Source: JANQHS01 sp965267505 (GTDB lineage Bacteria > Bacteroidota > Bacteroidia > Cytophagales > CCMP332). Taken from it: DNA of 64,000 bases. The notes under the pieces are model-generated. The model did no database searches and was not told the origin of the DNA. It worked only from the letters and a program-made list of their open reading frames with translations. Location of the stretch: NCBI GenBank assembly GCA_965267505.1, contig OZ254081.1:372001-436000 (forward strand), in the 5' to 3' direction. Below, piece after piece: positions 1 through 8,213 of the stretch. Numbering within the stretch: position 1 is the first letter of the stretch; each line of letters opens with the position of its first letter. The translations under genes and the position numbers were made by a program.

Positions 1-1571
1 TCGATCCCCACTGAAACTATTTTTCTGGTCTCCAAGGGATCGATCACACCATCTACCCATAATCTGGATGCGGAATAGAAAGGTGAAAGTGTATCGTTGT
101 ATTTGCCAGTTATCTCATCCAATAATTTCTTCTCATCCTCCTTGCTAACCTCTTTTCCTTTGCTTTTAAGGGAACTCATTTTTATTTGCAAAAGGGTTTT
201 TCCGGCACTCTCTCCACTCATTACAGCCATTTTTGCTGTTGGCCAGGAAAAAATAAATCTGGGATCATAAGCCTTACCACACATCGCATAGTTACCAGCT
301 CCGTAAGAGTTCCCTAAAACAAAAGTGAATTTCGGAACCTTGCTATTTGCCACAGCATTAACCATTTTGGCCCCATCCTTAATGATTCCTCCGTGCTCAG
401 ACCTGGAGCCTACCATAAACCCGCTCACGTCCTGTAAAAAAACCAGAGGGATCCTCTTTTGATTACAATTCAGTATGAACCTCGCTGCCTTATCTGCAGA
501 ATCAGAATAGATCACTCCGCCCATTTGCATTTCGCCCTTTTTAGTCTTTAAGACCTTCCTTTGATTGGCAACAATTCCAACGGACCATCCATCGATCCGC
601 GCAAGTGCGCAAATAATGGTTTGCCCGTAGTTTTCCTTATACTCATTGATCTCGGAATTGTCTACAAGCCTCTTGATGATCTCCCTCATATCATAAGGCT
701 TGATCCTATCGACAGGAAAGTGTTGGAAGATCTCCTTTTCATCCATTTTGGGTGAAGAAGGTTTTTCCCGGTTAAATCCCTGAGATGGGTTAGTACCCAT
801 TTTGCTGAAGATGTCTCGGATTGCTTCAATGCAATCTTCTTCGGTTTTAAACTTATAATCCGTAACCCCGCTGATTTCGGAGGTTGTTTCAGCTCCTCCT
901 AAGGTTTCATTATCAATGTCTTCGCCAATAGCTGCTTTGACCAAATAAGAACCGGCAAGGAAGATAGAACCATTTCCTTCGATGATCATGGCTTCATCGC
1001 TCATAACCGGAAGGTAAGCTCCTCCTGCAACACAGCTGCCCATTATTGCAGAAATCTGAGGAATGCCTCTCGAAGACATGACCGCATTGTTCCTGAAGAT
1101 CCTACCAAAATGTTCCTTGTCTGGAAATACCTCATCCTGCATGGGTAGAAAAACCCCGGCAGAGTCTACCAGATAGACAATGGGAAGATCATTCTCCATT
1201 GAGATCTCCTGCGCCCGTAAATTCTTCTTTGCCGTGATCGGGAACCATGCTCCAGCTTTAACAGAGGGATCGTTAGCTACGACTATAGCTGGACGTCCTG
1301 AGATCTTCCCCACAACTACTACCACACCACCTGAAGGACAACCTCCATACTCCTTGTACATTGAATCGCCAGCAAAAGCCCCTATTTCGACTTGGGGGGC
1401 ACCTGTGTCCAATAGTTTATTGATCCTTTCCCTTGGAGGGTTTTTTCCTTTGGCCTCTAACTTTTTAAGTCTTTCTTTCCCACCACCCTGCTTTACTTCT
1501 TTGAATCTTCTTTCGAGATCAGAGACCAGCAAACGAAATTTATCTTCGTTCTTGTTCAGTTCTATATCCAT
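1..1571 (-). CDS. Acyl-CoA carboxylase carboxyltransferase (beta) subunit, partial
   Basis: Carboxyltransferase subunit of a biotin-dependent acyl-CoA carboxylase, most like the methylcrotonyl-CoA carboxylase beta branch. It moves the carboxyl group from carboxybiotin to an acyl-CoA in the cytoplasm. The frame opens with ATG at 1571 and runs off the left edge after 523 codons. The family is about 540 residues, so only about 20 C-terminal residues are missing. Visible signatures are LPMQDEVFPDKEHFGRIF-type residues, the oxyanion segment GSCVAGGAYLPVMSDE, and GAETTSEISGVTDY in the N-terminal half. The C-terminal half has MGGVIYSDSADKAARFI and GNSYGAGNYAMCGKAYDPRF. The exact substrate cannot be told from this subunit alone, and no biotin-carboxylase subunit is in the window. 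It follows the MCE gene by 31 bases on the same strand and may share its transcript. Confidence 0.9.
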   Translation of the reverse strand, partial: MDIELNKNEDKFRLLVSDLERRFKEVKQGGGKERLKKLEAKGKNPPRERINKLLDTGAPQVEIGAFAGDSMYKEYGGCPSGGVVVVVGKISGRPAIVVANDPSVKAGAWFPITAKKNLRAQEISMENDLPIVYLVDSAGVFLPMQDEVFPDKEHFGRIFRNNAVMSSRGIPQISAIMGSCVAGGAYLPVMSDEAMIIEGNGSIFLAGSYLVKAAIGEDIDNETLGGAETTSEISGVTDYKFKTEEDCIEAIRDIFSKMGTNPSQGFNREKPSSPKMDEKEIFQHFPVDRIKPYDMREIIKRLVDNSEINEYKENYGQTIICALARIDGWSVGIVANQRKVLKTKKGEMQMGGVIYSDSADKAARFILNCNQKRIPLVFLQDVSGFMVGSRSEHGGIIKDGAKMVNAVANSKVPKFTFVLGNSYGAGNYAMCGKAYDPRFIFSWPTAKMAVMSGESAGKTLLQIKMSSLKSKGKEVSKEDEKKLLDEITGKYNDTLSPFYSASRLWVDGVIDPLETRKIVSVGI

Positions 1572-1602
1572 AGTGGAATTAAAATAAGGATTTCCCTTTT
1601 CC

Positions 1603-2514
1603 TTAGAAAAGAGAAAGTTTCACATAACGTTTTGGATTCTCTTTAAGGTCTACTAACAAAGAGTCCAAATCCATAATAGCCTGGTTCAGGTTCAGGTATA
1701 AAGAATCATCCTGAGACAATTTACCCAAGGTGCCCTGACCATTTGCCATCCTTTGAGTAACAAGCTCCATGCTTTCAAGGTTTGCTCTCATTGCTCTTAG
1801 GGTACTTGCCAATTCTTGTGGGTCTATGCTATCGGCCACTACATCCAATTTGGATGTGAAAGAATTAAGATTTTCTGCCCCCTTGCCTAATTCAAGCAAA
1901 AGCGAATCCATATGGGCCGTTGAATTCCTGATATTCGCTCTGTTCTCAACAATCATTTGGCGGGTGTTCGCCATGGTCAAAGTGAATTCCTGAATTGCCT
2001 TTTCGATCTTTTCCGAGAGGGTTGTGTAGTCTTTAAAGAATTCATTGATCCCTAATATCGTGGAATCAAAACTTTGTACCACCGGCATGGCTCTATCTGC
2101 AAATTCCTCAGCTAATGACTTTTGAACATCCCCTCCAAGGGTATCATCGGGATTTGCCGGATTTGAAAGATCTCCTGGGAAAACACGTATTGCCTTTCCT
2201 CCCAGAATATCTGTATCCATTAAAATCGCCCTAGCATCTTTGCCGATCTTTACATTCTTTTTGATCTGCAATTCCACCAGAATCTTAGTTCCCCCTTCCT
2301 GGAATATCTCCATATCACCAACCATGCCCACATTGTATCCATCGATCAAAACCTGGTTGGACGAAGTAAGTCCATTTACGTCTTTATAGAAAACATAGTA
2401 TGAATTGGTAGGGCTCAAAAAATCCTGACCCTTCAGAAAATTGAATCCGAAGTAAAGGATCAGGAGGGCCACTACAGCCAGAAGCCCGATTTTAAACTCT
2501 TTTGAATACGCCAC
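1603..2514 (-). CDS. MlaD/MCE family protein
   Basis: A 303-residue inner-membrane-anchored MCE protein. Residues 8-27 form one hydrophobic helix, followed by an MCE (MlaD) domain at about 35-115 containing VNGLTSSNQVLIDGYNVG. The remaining 180 residues are a helical tail. MCE proteins bind lipids in the periplasm and carry phospholipids between membranes, usually as hexameric rings with an MlaEF ABC transporter; no such transporter is seen here. The start is GTG at 2514, two bases after the TGA of the upstream amidase gene, so the two are almost certainly cotranscribed. The pairing with an amidase and LptD fits outer-membrane maintenance. Substrate and partner proteins are unknown. Confidence 0.85.
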   Translation of the reverse strand: MAYSKEFKIGLLAVVALLILYFGFNFLKGQDFLSPTNSYYVFYKDVNGLTSSNQVLIDGYNVGMVGDMEIFQEGGTKILVELQIKKNVKIGKDARAILMDTDILGGKAIRVFPGDLSNPANPDDTLGGDVQKSLAEEFADRAMPVVQSFDSTILGINEFFKDYTTLSEKIEKAIQEFTLTMANTRQMIVENRANIRNSTAHMDSLLLELGKGAENLNSFTSKLDVVADSIDPQELASTLRAMRANLESMELVTQRMANGQGTLGKLSQDDSLYLNLNQAIMDLDSLLVDLKENPKRYVKLSLF

Positions 2515-2516
2515 TA

Positions 2517-3308
2517 TCAGTTCTTTGATTCTAACTCAACCCTATAATCCCTGACAGCGCGGTAGATTCCTGAAGCCAGGTAATTTTGGCCAAGTTCGTC
2601 ATTTAAATACCTTTCTTCGTTTTTATGGGTAAGAAATCCTAATTCCACCAGGACACTAGGCATTGATGTCTTCCATAAGACGAGGTATCCAGCCTGCTTC
2701 ACCCCCCTACTTCTTCTATTGACGCGATTCTTAAATTGATGTTCGATCTTTCCAGCAAGGTTTAGGCTGTTATTGATGTAGGTGTTCTGATATAGATTAA
2801 ACAAGATGTATGACTCGGGAGATTTGGGATCAAATCCTTCATAAACCTCCTTATAATTATCCTCCAAAAGGATAGCCGAGTTCTCTCTTACAACTACCTC
2901 CTCAAGGTTTCTGTCGAATTTATCAACTCCCATCACCCAAGTCTCGGTACCATAGGCTCTGTTGCTGGGACCTGAATTACAATGAATTGAAATAAATAGG
3001 TCAGCACTCTCAACATTGGCTTTTCTTGCCCTTCCATCCAAGGTTATAAAATTGTCATCAGGCCTTGTCAGAATTATTTTGACCTCAGGCATATATTCTT
3101 TAAAAATATCAGAGAGTTGGTTTGCTACCTTCAGTGCGACGTCCTTTTCTTTCGAAAATGATCCCTTACAACCATGGTCATGGCCGCCGTGCCCGGCATC
3201 GATCACGATCTTTCTGATTTCGTACTTTGGATTGTTAAGGGGAGAAAAAGAAAGCACAGAAACTAGGAAAACGACTGAAGAAATAAAGATTATAATTTTC
3301 TTTGCCAC
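2517..3308 (-). CDS. N-acetylmuramoyl-L-alanine amidase (Amidase_3)
   Basis: Zinc-dependent cell-wall amidase that cuts the bond between N-acetylmuramic acid and the stem peptide. It is 263 residues long, with a signal peptide or anchor at 1-22 (MAKKIIIFISSVVFLVSVLS). The catalytic domain shows DAGHGGHDHG (zinc His, near residues 38-47), SIHCNSG (second His) and LVELGFLTHKNEE (catalytic Glu near the C-terminus). It has no AMIN or peptidoglycan-binding domain. The start is GTG at 3308. It is divergent from lptD, and the intergenic stretch holds a palindromic CAAATTTG at 3344-3351 that could serve as a weak -7 box. The order amidase-MCE beside LptD recurs in Bacteroidota, as far as I recall. 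Confidence 0.92.
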   Translation of the reverse strand: MAKKIIIFISSVVFLVSVLSFSPLNNPKYEIRKIVIDAGHGGHDHGCKGSFSKEKDVALKVANQLSDIFKEYMPEVKIILTRPDDNFITLDGRARKANVESADLFISIHCNSGPSNRAYGTETWVMGVDKFDRNLEEVVVRENSAILLEDNYKEVYEGFDPKSPESYILFNLYQNTYINNSLNLAGKIEHQFKNRVNRRSRGVKQAGYLVLWKTSMPSVLVELGFLTHKNEERYLNDELGQNYLASGIYRAVRDYRVELESKN

Positions 3309-3409
3309 CGTTTGTAATTGCGCCTCAGAGATAAACTTTGATTCAAATTTGGAAATTTTTAGCTAAACAGAAAAAAGGAAGAGGCATCGTTTTTGCACCC
3401 TTTTTTCAT

Positions 3410-6049
3410 ATGCTCATTTTTTCCTTGATTCTTCTTACCGGAAATCTTCGCGCAAATCCCGTTCCAAATGCCTCCTTTCCTCTTGAAAAGGACTCCATAA
3501 TGAATCTGGAAGGGGATTCCATTGCCTTTAATTCCACTGATTCACTTAGCCTGGACTCGGTTGAAGCACCAAAGAAAAGTGCAGTTGAGACAACGGTCAC
3601 CTATTCAGCGAGGGATTCAATGAGGGTAAATACCGAATCAAAAATGGCCTACTTGTACGGAGATGCGAAGGTCACTTATGGAAAGATCCAACTCACTTCT
3701 GATTACATGGAGATCGATCTAAACAAGAATGAAGTAAAAGCGACCTATACTACTGACTCCCTTGGAGAGCCCGTTGGAAAACCTGTTTTCAAAGATGCTT
3801 CCGATATGTTTGTTGCAGACCTCATCAGGTATAACTTCAATTCAAAAAAAGGTATCGTATCCGGAGTAGTCACTCAACAGGGAGAAGGTTATGTACACGG
3901 CGACAGGGTTAAATTCAATGAGAAGATGGAATCTTTCATTAATGACGCAAAATATACCACCTGCAACCTGCCCGATCCGCACTTCCATATTAATGCCAAG
4001 AAGATCAAGTTGATTCCAGAAAAAAAAGTGATATCGGGCCCCTTCTACATGAAGTTGAACGACGTACCGACTCCATTTGGGTTTGCATTTGGATTTTTTC
4101 CCATTCCCAAAGAGCGGTCTTCTGGATTAATAATTCCCGAATGGGGTGAAGCCCAGGACAGAGGGTTCTTCTTAAGAAGTGGAGGATATTACTGGGCAGT
4201 GAATAATAATCTTACGGTGAAATTCCTTGGTGAGATCTATACCAATGGCAGTTGGGGGGTCAGTATGATTAACGATTACAAGAAAAGGTATGGATACTCT
4301 GGCAACATGTCCTTACAATATTTTAACAGGATTGATGACCGATCGGAAGATACTGAACCTAGCAGAACTTACTGGATCAAATGGAATCACCGGCCAGTTC
4401 CAAAAGGTCCTTACGGAGCAAGATTAACTGCCTCTGTAAATCTGGGTTCTCAGGATTTTAACCGAGACAATACCTATAACATTAATTCCCTTCAATCAGC
4501 AACTTTCAACTCGAATGTTACCTGGGCGAAGTCCTTTAGAAACACTCCTATTAATACCACCATTACAACGAGGCAATCCCAGAATACCGTCACCGGAGTA
4601 ACCGAATTCACCTTGCCTAATATGAATATTTCCACCAATAGGATTTATCCATTTAAGCAATCACCCAAGCTTAAGAAAAGCGAATTTTTCAAAAAATTCA
4701 CACTTGGTCCCAGATTGGATTTTCAAAATAAGCTTTCAAACAAAGCAAGAAACTCTACTTCCATTAATAACATCAATGTGACCAACGGGGAGGCTGATAC
4801 GAGCAACATAGCCGAATTAGACCAAAGCTTTGAAAGGATAACAGCCAATCCTAATTACGGAGCGAAGTTCACCACCCCAATTTCCACCAGTATGAAGGTG
4901 TTCCGCCATTGGAACTTAAACCCGTCCATTAGCTATACAGATTACATATACGGTCAAGAACTAGATATCAGAACTGACTCATCTGGGATGGGAGTGGTAA
5001 TAGATACGCTTCAAAAATTCTCTAGGGCAGGGGAATATTCATTCAGGGCAGGGCTGACAACCAGGATCTACGGAACATATTTCTTTAAAGGTGACAGCAA
5101 GGTTAAAGCCATCAGGCACACTTTCATCCCGACCCTATCCGGCAACTTCAGACCTGATTTTTCAGAAGTAGGTTCTTCCTACACGGAGGTGGTGGTTGAT
5201 ACAAATGGGACCAAGGAAAAATTTTCCAAATACAATGGCTTTGTTTATGGAGGTCCATCCAATTCCGAACAGGCTACCCTTGGTTTTAACCTGACCAATA
5301 TTGTGGAAATGAAAAAAGTGGACAAAAAGGATACCCTTGGTAGAACCAAAAAGGTTAAGATCCTGGATAACCTTGGAATAAGTGGGAATTACAATTTTGC
5401 AGCATCTCAATTCAATCTTTCAAAGATCAATTTCACAGCTGTTTCAAAAATTGGAAAGTTCAATTTCAGATTGGGAATGGTTGTAGATCCTTACACCTAT
5501 ATATTGGATAGCACAATAAACGATCAGAATTTCCAGAGAAGGGTTGATGAATTTGCATGGAACACAGGAAACTCTCTTGGAAATATTGAGCAGTTTTCAT
5601 TTAATCTGGGAGGAAGAATTGATCCCAAATCTTTCAAACCTCGGGACTTTAAAAGCGATGAAGGGACTCCTGAAGAAATATCTGAGATCGAGAATAACAT
5701 AAATGACTACGTGGATTTTACCATTCCCTGGTCGATCCAACTTCAATACAACTTCATCTGGACAAAGATCGGCTTTAATGAGCCGGATTTTACCTCCAAT
5801 GTTCAAGTCAGAGGTGATCTGAAATTGACACAAAAGTGGAAAGTTTCGTATCAGACCGCATTTGATCTTAAGGAGCAACAATTTTCAACCACCACCCTTG
5901 GAATTCACCGGGACCTTCATTGCTGGCAAATGGGCTTAAACCTTGTGCTTAACGGAGTCCGTCAGTCTTATAGTTTCAATATTTCCGCAAAAGCAAGCAT
6001 ACTCCAAGACCTTAAATTGAATAAACAGGCGGGAGGGCTTTACAATTAG
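3410..6049 (+). CDS. lptD: LPS-assembly protein LptD (OstA-like plus beta-barrel)
   Basis: Outer-membrane translocon component that inserts lipopolysaccharide into the outer leaflet. The N-terminal part (about residues 45-190) is an OstA/LptA-like jellyroll with repeated short strands (ARDSMRVNTESKMAYLYGDA). The rest is a long beta-barrel rich in aromatic strands. The closing region ends GGLYN. ATG at 3410 gives 879 residues and a hydrophobic leader ending NLRA. A TTG at 3338 would add 24 residues (basic KQKKGRG before the leader) but would lie inside a promoter-like TAAACTTTG at 3332-3340, so I prefer the ATG. The start is uncertain; the family call is firm. LptE and other Lpt genes are not in the window. 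Confidence 0.87.
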   Translation: MLIFSLILLTGNLRANPVPNASFPLEKDSIMNLEGDSIAFNSTDSLSLDSVEAPKKSAVETTVTYSARDSMRVNTESKMAYLYGDAKVTYGKIQLTSDYMEIDLNKNEVKATYTTDSLGEPVGKPVFKDASDMFVADLIRYNFNSKKGIVSGVVTQQGEGYVHGDRVKFNEKMESFINDAKYTTCNLPDPHFHINAKKIKLIPEKKVISGPFYMKLNDVPTPFGFAFGFFPIPKERSSGLIIPEWGEAQDRGFFLRSGGYYWAVNNNLTVKFLGEIYTNGSWGVSMINDYKKRYGYSGNMSLQYFNRIDDRSEDTEPSRTYWIKWNHRPVPKGPYGARLTASVNLGSQDFNRDNTYNINSLQSATFNSNVTWAKSFRNTPINTTITTRQSQNTVTGVTEFTLPNMNISTNRIYPFKQSPKLKKSEFFKKFTLGPRLDFQNKLSNKARNSTSINNINVTNGEADTSNIAELDQSFERITANPNYGAKFTTPISTSMKVFRHWNLNPSISYTDYIYGQELDIRTDSSGMGVVIDTLQKFSRAGEYSFRAGLTTRIYGTYFFKGDSKVKAIRHTFIPTLSGNFRPDFSEVGSSYTEVVVDTNGTKEKFSKYNGFVYGGPSNSEQATLGFNLTNIVEMKKVDKKDTLGRTKKVKILDNLGISGNYNFAASQFNLSKINFTAVSKIGKFNFRLGMVVDPYTYILDSTINDQNFQRRVDEFAWNTGNSLGNIEQFSFNLGGRIDPKSFKPRDFKSDEGTPEEISEIENNINDYVDFTIPWSIQLQYNFIWTKIGFNEPDFTSNVQVRGDLKLTQKWKVSYQTAFDLKEQQFSTTTLGIHRDLHCWQMGLNLVLNGVRQSYSFNISAKASILQDLKLNKQAGGLYN

Positions 6050-6072
6050 AAAACCTTCTGCTTTTTCTTTCG

Positions 6073-6080
6073 TTATTTTG
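6073..6080 (+). promoter_or_regulatory. Candidate -7 box TTATTTTG
   Basis: TTATTTTG followed by C lies 20 bases before the ATG at 6101. It matches the Bacteroidota -7 consensus TAnnTTTG at 7 of 8 positions. No clear TTG -33 element sits at the expected distance. Confidence 0.4.
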
Positions 6081-6100
6081 CGGATGTACCAATCATTCTT

Positions 6101-6664
6101 ATGAGACGATTCTTCCAACTCTGTGCTTTCATGGCTTTAGGTTTCTCAATTTATTCTTGTGAAACTCGCTGCTCCGAAGATGTTTGCCCTGGAACTTCTG
6201 TAAATCTCAAGTTCAGATATGTGGATACAGAAGGAAATGATCTGGTATTCGGCCCAGACTCCATCAGGTTATTTCATCCAGATTCGGTCATGATGATAGC
6301 GCAGAATCCGGAAGCGATTTCATTTGAACAGATCATTCTTAAATCGCTTTCAACCAGCGATACTTCAGGCTACCTTCAGGGAGGAATTTCCGCCAAGCAC
6401 AATCGATTCTTTATTATGGCAATGGATTCAGCACTTTTTGTTGCTGACTCTTTGGTTGTGGATTCTCTTTTGATCGATTCGATCTATTACCTGAAGCCTG
6501 TTTCAAGTACCGATACAATAATTTCAGGTTATGTTACAGAATCAAGTGAATGCTGTGCCGGACTGATCAAAAGATTTGATATCATCATAAGTGGCCAAGA
6601 CACCTGCAATGATTGCAGTGAAAATAAGATGCATCTTTTGGTAAAAAACCGCGACAGTCTTTAA
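6101..6664 (+). CDS. Small predicted lipoprotein of unknown function
   Basis: A 187-residue protein with an export signal ending in a lipobox-like segment (LGFSIYSC, Cys near residue 20), so it is probably lipidated and held in a membrane. The mature part has paired cysteines (CSEDVC; ECC; CNDC) that may form disulfides, and a strand-rich pattern with many Asp-Ser pairs. I do not recognise the family. It follows lptD by 51 bases on the same strand but has its own candidate -7 box at 6073-6080. A link to LPS assembly would be guilt by neighbourhood only. Confidence 0.7.
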   Translation: MRRFFQLCAFMALGFSIYSCETRCSEDVCPGTSVNLKFRYVDTEGNDLVFGPDSIRLFHPDSVMMIAQNPEAISFEQIILKSLSTSDTSGYLQGGISAKHNRFFIMAMDSALFVADSLVVDSLLIDSIYYLKPVSSTDTIISGYVTESSECCAGLIKRFDIIISGQDTCNDCSENKMHLLVKNRDSL

Positions 6665-6733
6665 TCCGACCCAAGGCTCAGTAAAAAGGAATTTCTTTAG
6701 TACCATTGAAGATTGTAATTAACAATCCCACCA

Positions 6734-7069
6734 ATGGAAAAATCGTACTATAAGGAGGAAGATCTTGCCAAATTTGGGCAAATCACAAAATGGCAAGAAA
6801 ACCTGGGAAAGAAGTTCTTTTCCTATTATAATGAGGTTTTTAAAGAAGGTGCTTTGAGCACAAGGGAAAAAGCCTTGATCGCTCTAGCCGTTTCTCATAC
6901 GGTCCAATGCCCCTATTGCATTGATTCATATACCTCAGAGAGCCTGAAGAATGGAGCTGATGAGGAGCAAATGATGGAGGCAGTACACGTTGCTGCAGCA
7001 ATTAGAAGCGGGGCAAGTCTTGTACATGGAGTTCAAATGATGGACAAGGCAAACAAAATCAGTATGTAA
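6734..7069 (+). CDS. AhpD-like/carboxymuconolactone decarboxylase family protein, arsenosugar-cluster type
   Basis: A 111-residue all-helical protein of the carboxymuconolactone decarboxylase/AhpD fold. Cys59 and Cys62 form the CPYC redox motif, preceded by His55, the usual peroxidase-like active site. The ATG at 6734 follows a 69-base gap, and the stop is two bases from the ArsS start, so the two genes form a tight pair. In other bacteria this pairing defines the arsenosugar-biosynthesis-associated peroxidase-like family. Its biochemical role there is, to my knowledge, not settled. Alternative: a general thiol-dependent peroxidase that happens to sit beside arsS. Confidence 0.85.
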   Translation: MEKSYYKEEDLAKFGQITKWQENLGKKFFSYYNEVFKEGALSTREKALIALAVSHTVQCPYCIDSYTSESLKNGADEEQMMEAVHVAAAIRSGASLVHGVQMMDKANKISM

Positions 7070-7071
7070 CT

Positions 7072-8121
7072 ATGTCGGACCTGGTTACCTTAAAAAGAAA
7101 AGGAGCATCCTTGTCCTACCCGGAAAAGCAATTGGCTTTGCTGGACCAAAGTCTCATGGGGAAAGAGAATTTCGACTCTATGCTCCTGAAAAATGGTAAT
7201 ACAGGGCTTACGGCAGGAGAAATTCAGATTCTACAAATCAACATGGGTAAAATGTGCAACCAGGTTTGCAAACATTGCCATGTCGATGCCGGACCGGATC
7301 GGAAGGAGATAATGACCAAAAAAACCATGAAGGCATGTTTGGATTTTATTGATAGATCCGTGGTAAGAACGGTTGACCTGACCGGGGGAGCTCCTGAATT
7401 GAATCCTCAATTTTTTTGGTTCATCGAGGAGTTGGGAAAGCGAGAGTTGAAGATAATGGTAAGGTGCAATCTCACCATTATCAACTCCAACCCAAAATTT
7501 CATATTCTCCCGAATCTATTTAAAAAGCATAAGGTGGAAGTGGTTTCATCTCTTCCCCACTTCTCCAAGATCAGGACTGATTCTCAAAGGGGCGAGGGTG
7601 TTTTTGAACGATCAATTGATGCTTTAAGAAGACTCAATGATGTGGGTTATGGTATAAAAGGAACTGGCCTTGAACTAAATCTGGTATACAATCCAACTGG
7701 TGCTTTTCTCCCTGCCAACCAGGAAAGCCTGCAAAGAGAATTCAAAGAAAAACTTAACTCAAGGTTTGGGATAGAATTCAACCATCTTTACTCCATTACC
7801 AACATGCCTATCTCCAGGTTCCTTGAATACCTTGAAAAAAGTGGAAATCTTGAAGAATACCTTGATACGCTCATTGAGTCTTTCAACCCCACAACGCTTG
7901 GATCGTTAATGTGTCTGGATACGCTTTCTGTAGGATGGGACGGACAGATCTACGATTGCGATTTCAATCAAATGCTTGATTTGAATTCTGACCTGAAATC
8001 AGGCAGGCATATTTCTTCAATAGAGGTTGAAGAACTAAAAGGAAGAAGAATAAGAACGGCAAATCATTGTTTTGGTTGTACAGCGGGGTCCGGGTCAAGC
8101 TGCGGAGGAAGTATTGCTTAG
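7072..8121 (+). CDS. arsS: Radical SAM protein ArsS (arsenosugar biosynthesis)
   Basis: A 349-residue radical SAM enzyme. Cys62, Cys66 and Cys69 (MCNQVCKHCH) bind the 4Fe-4S cluster, and DLTGGAPELNP supplies the SAM-binding glycine segment. The C-terminal domain has CLDTLSVGWDGQIYDCDFNQ and a tail with CFGC and SSCGG, typical of ArsS and its DUF3641 part and likely to hold a second cluster. ArsS family enzymes join a 5'-deoxyadenosyl group to dimethylated arsenic, the first committed arsenosugar step. The arsenic methyltransferase ArsM is not in this window. The gene lies two bases after the AhpD-like gene. A weak imperfect hairpin with a T-run follows at 8140-8164. Confidence 0.9.
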   Translation: MSDLVTLKRKGASLSYPEKQLALLDQSLMGKENFDSMLLKNGNTGLTAGEIQILQINMGKMCNQVCKHCHVDAGPDRKEIMTKKTMKACLDFIDRSVVRTVDLTGGAPELNPQFFWFIEELGKRELKIMVRCNLTIINSNPKFHILPNLFKKHKVEVVSSLPHFSKIRTDSQRGEGVFERSIDALRRLNDVGYGIKGTGLELNLVYNPTGAFLPANQESLQREFKEKLNSRFGIEFNHLYSITNMPISRFLEYLEKSGNLEEYLDTLIESFNPTTLGSLMCLDTLSVGWDGQIYDCDFNQMLDLNSDLKSGRHISSIEVEELKGRRIRTANHCFGCTAGSGSSCGGSIA

Positions 8122-8139
8122 AATCACTTTTTATGCCCC

Positions 8140-8165
8140 AACCTAATTAACAACTAGGGTTTTTC
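8140..8165 (+). terminator. Weak possible terminator after arsS
   Basis: AACCTA pairs imperfectly with TAGGGTT (one bulge) and is followed by a five-T run. The stem is short, so this is a marginal call. Confidence 0.3.
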
Positions 8166-8185
8166 CCATTTGCCTATTAAAAGTG

Positions 8186-8193
8186 TAATTTTG
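8186..8193 (+). promoter_or_regulatory. -7 box TAATTTTG for the first M43 protease
   Basis: Perfect TAnnTTTG match followed by C, with 20 bases between the box and the ATG at 8214. It implies a leader of about 15 bases. A TTG lies 13 bases upstream, closer than the usual 17-19. Confidence 0.6.
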
Positions 8194-8213
8194 CACATTG
8201 AAAAAATTTGAAG

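Noticed and set aside
1180..1587. Plus-strand frame of 135 codons opposite the carboxylase gene
   Set aside because: It is the antisense of a well-conserved carboxyltransferase; Ser/Pro-rich composition is typical of a shadow frame.
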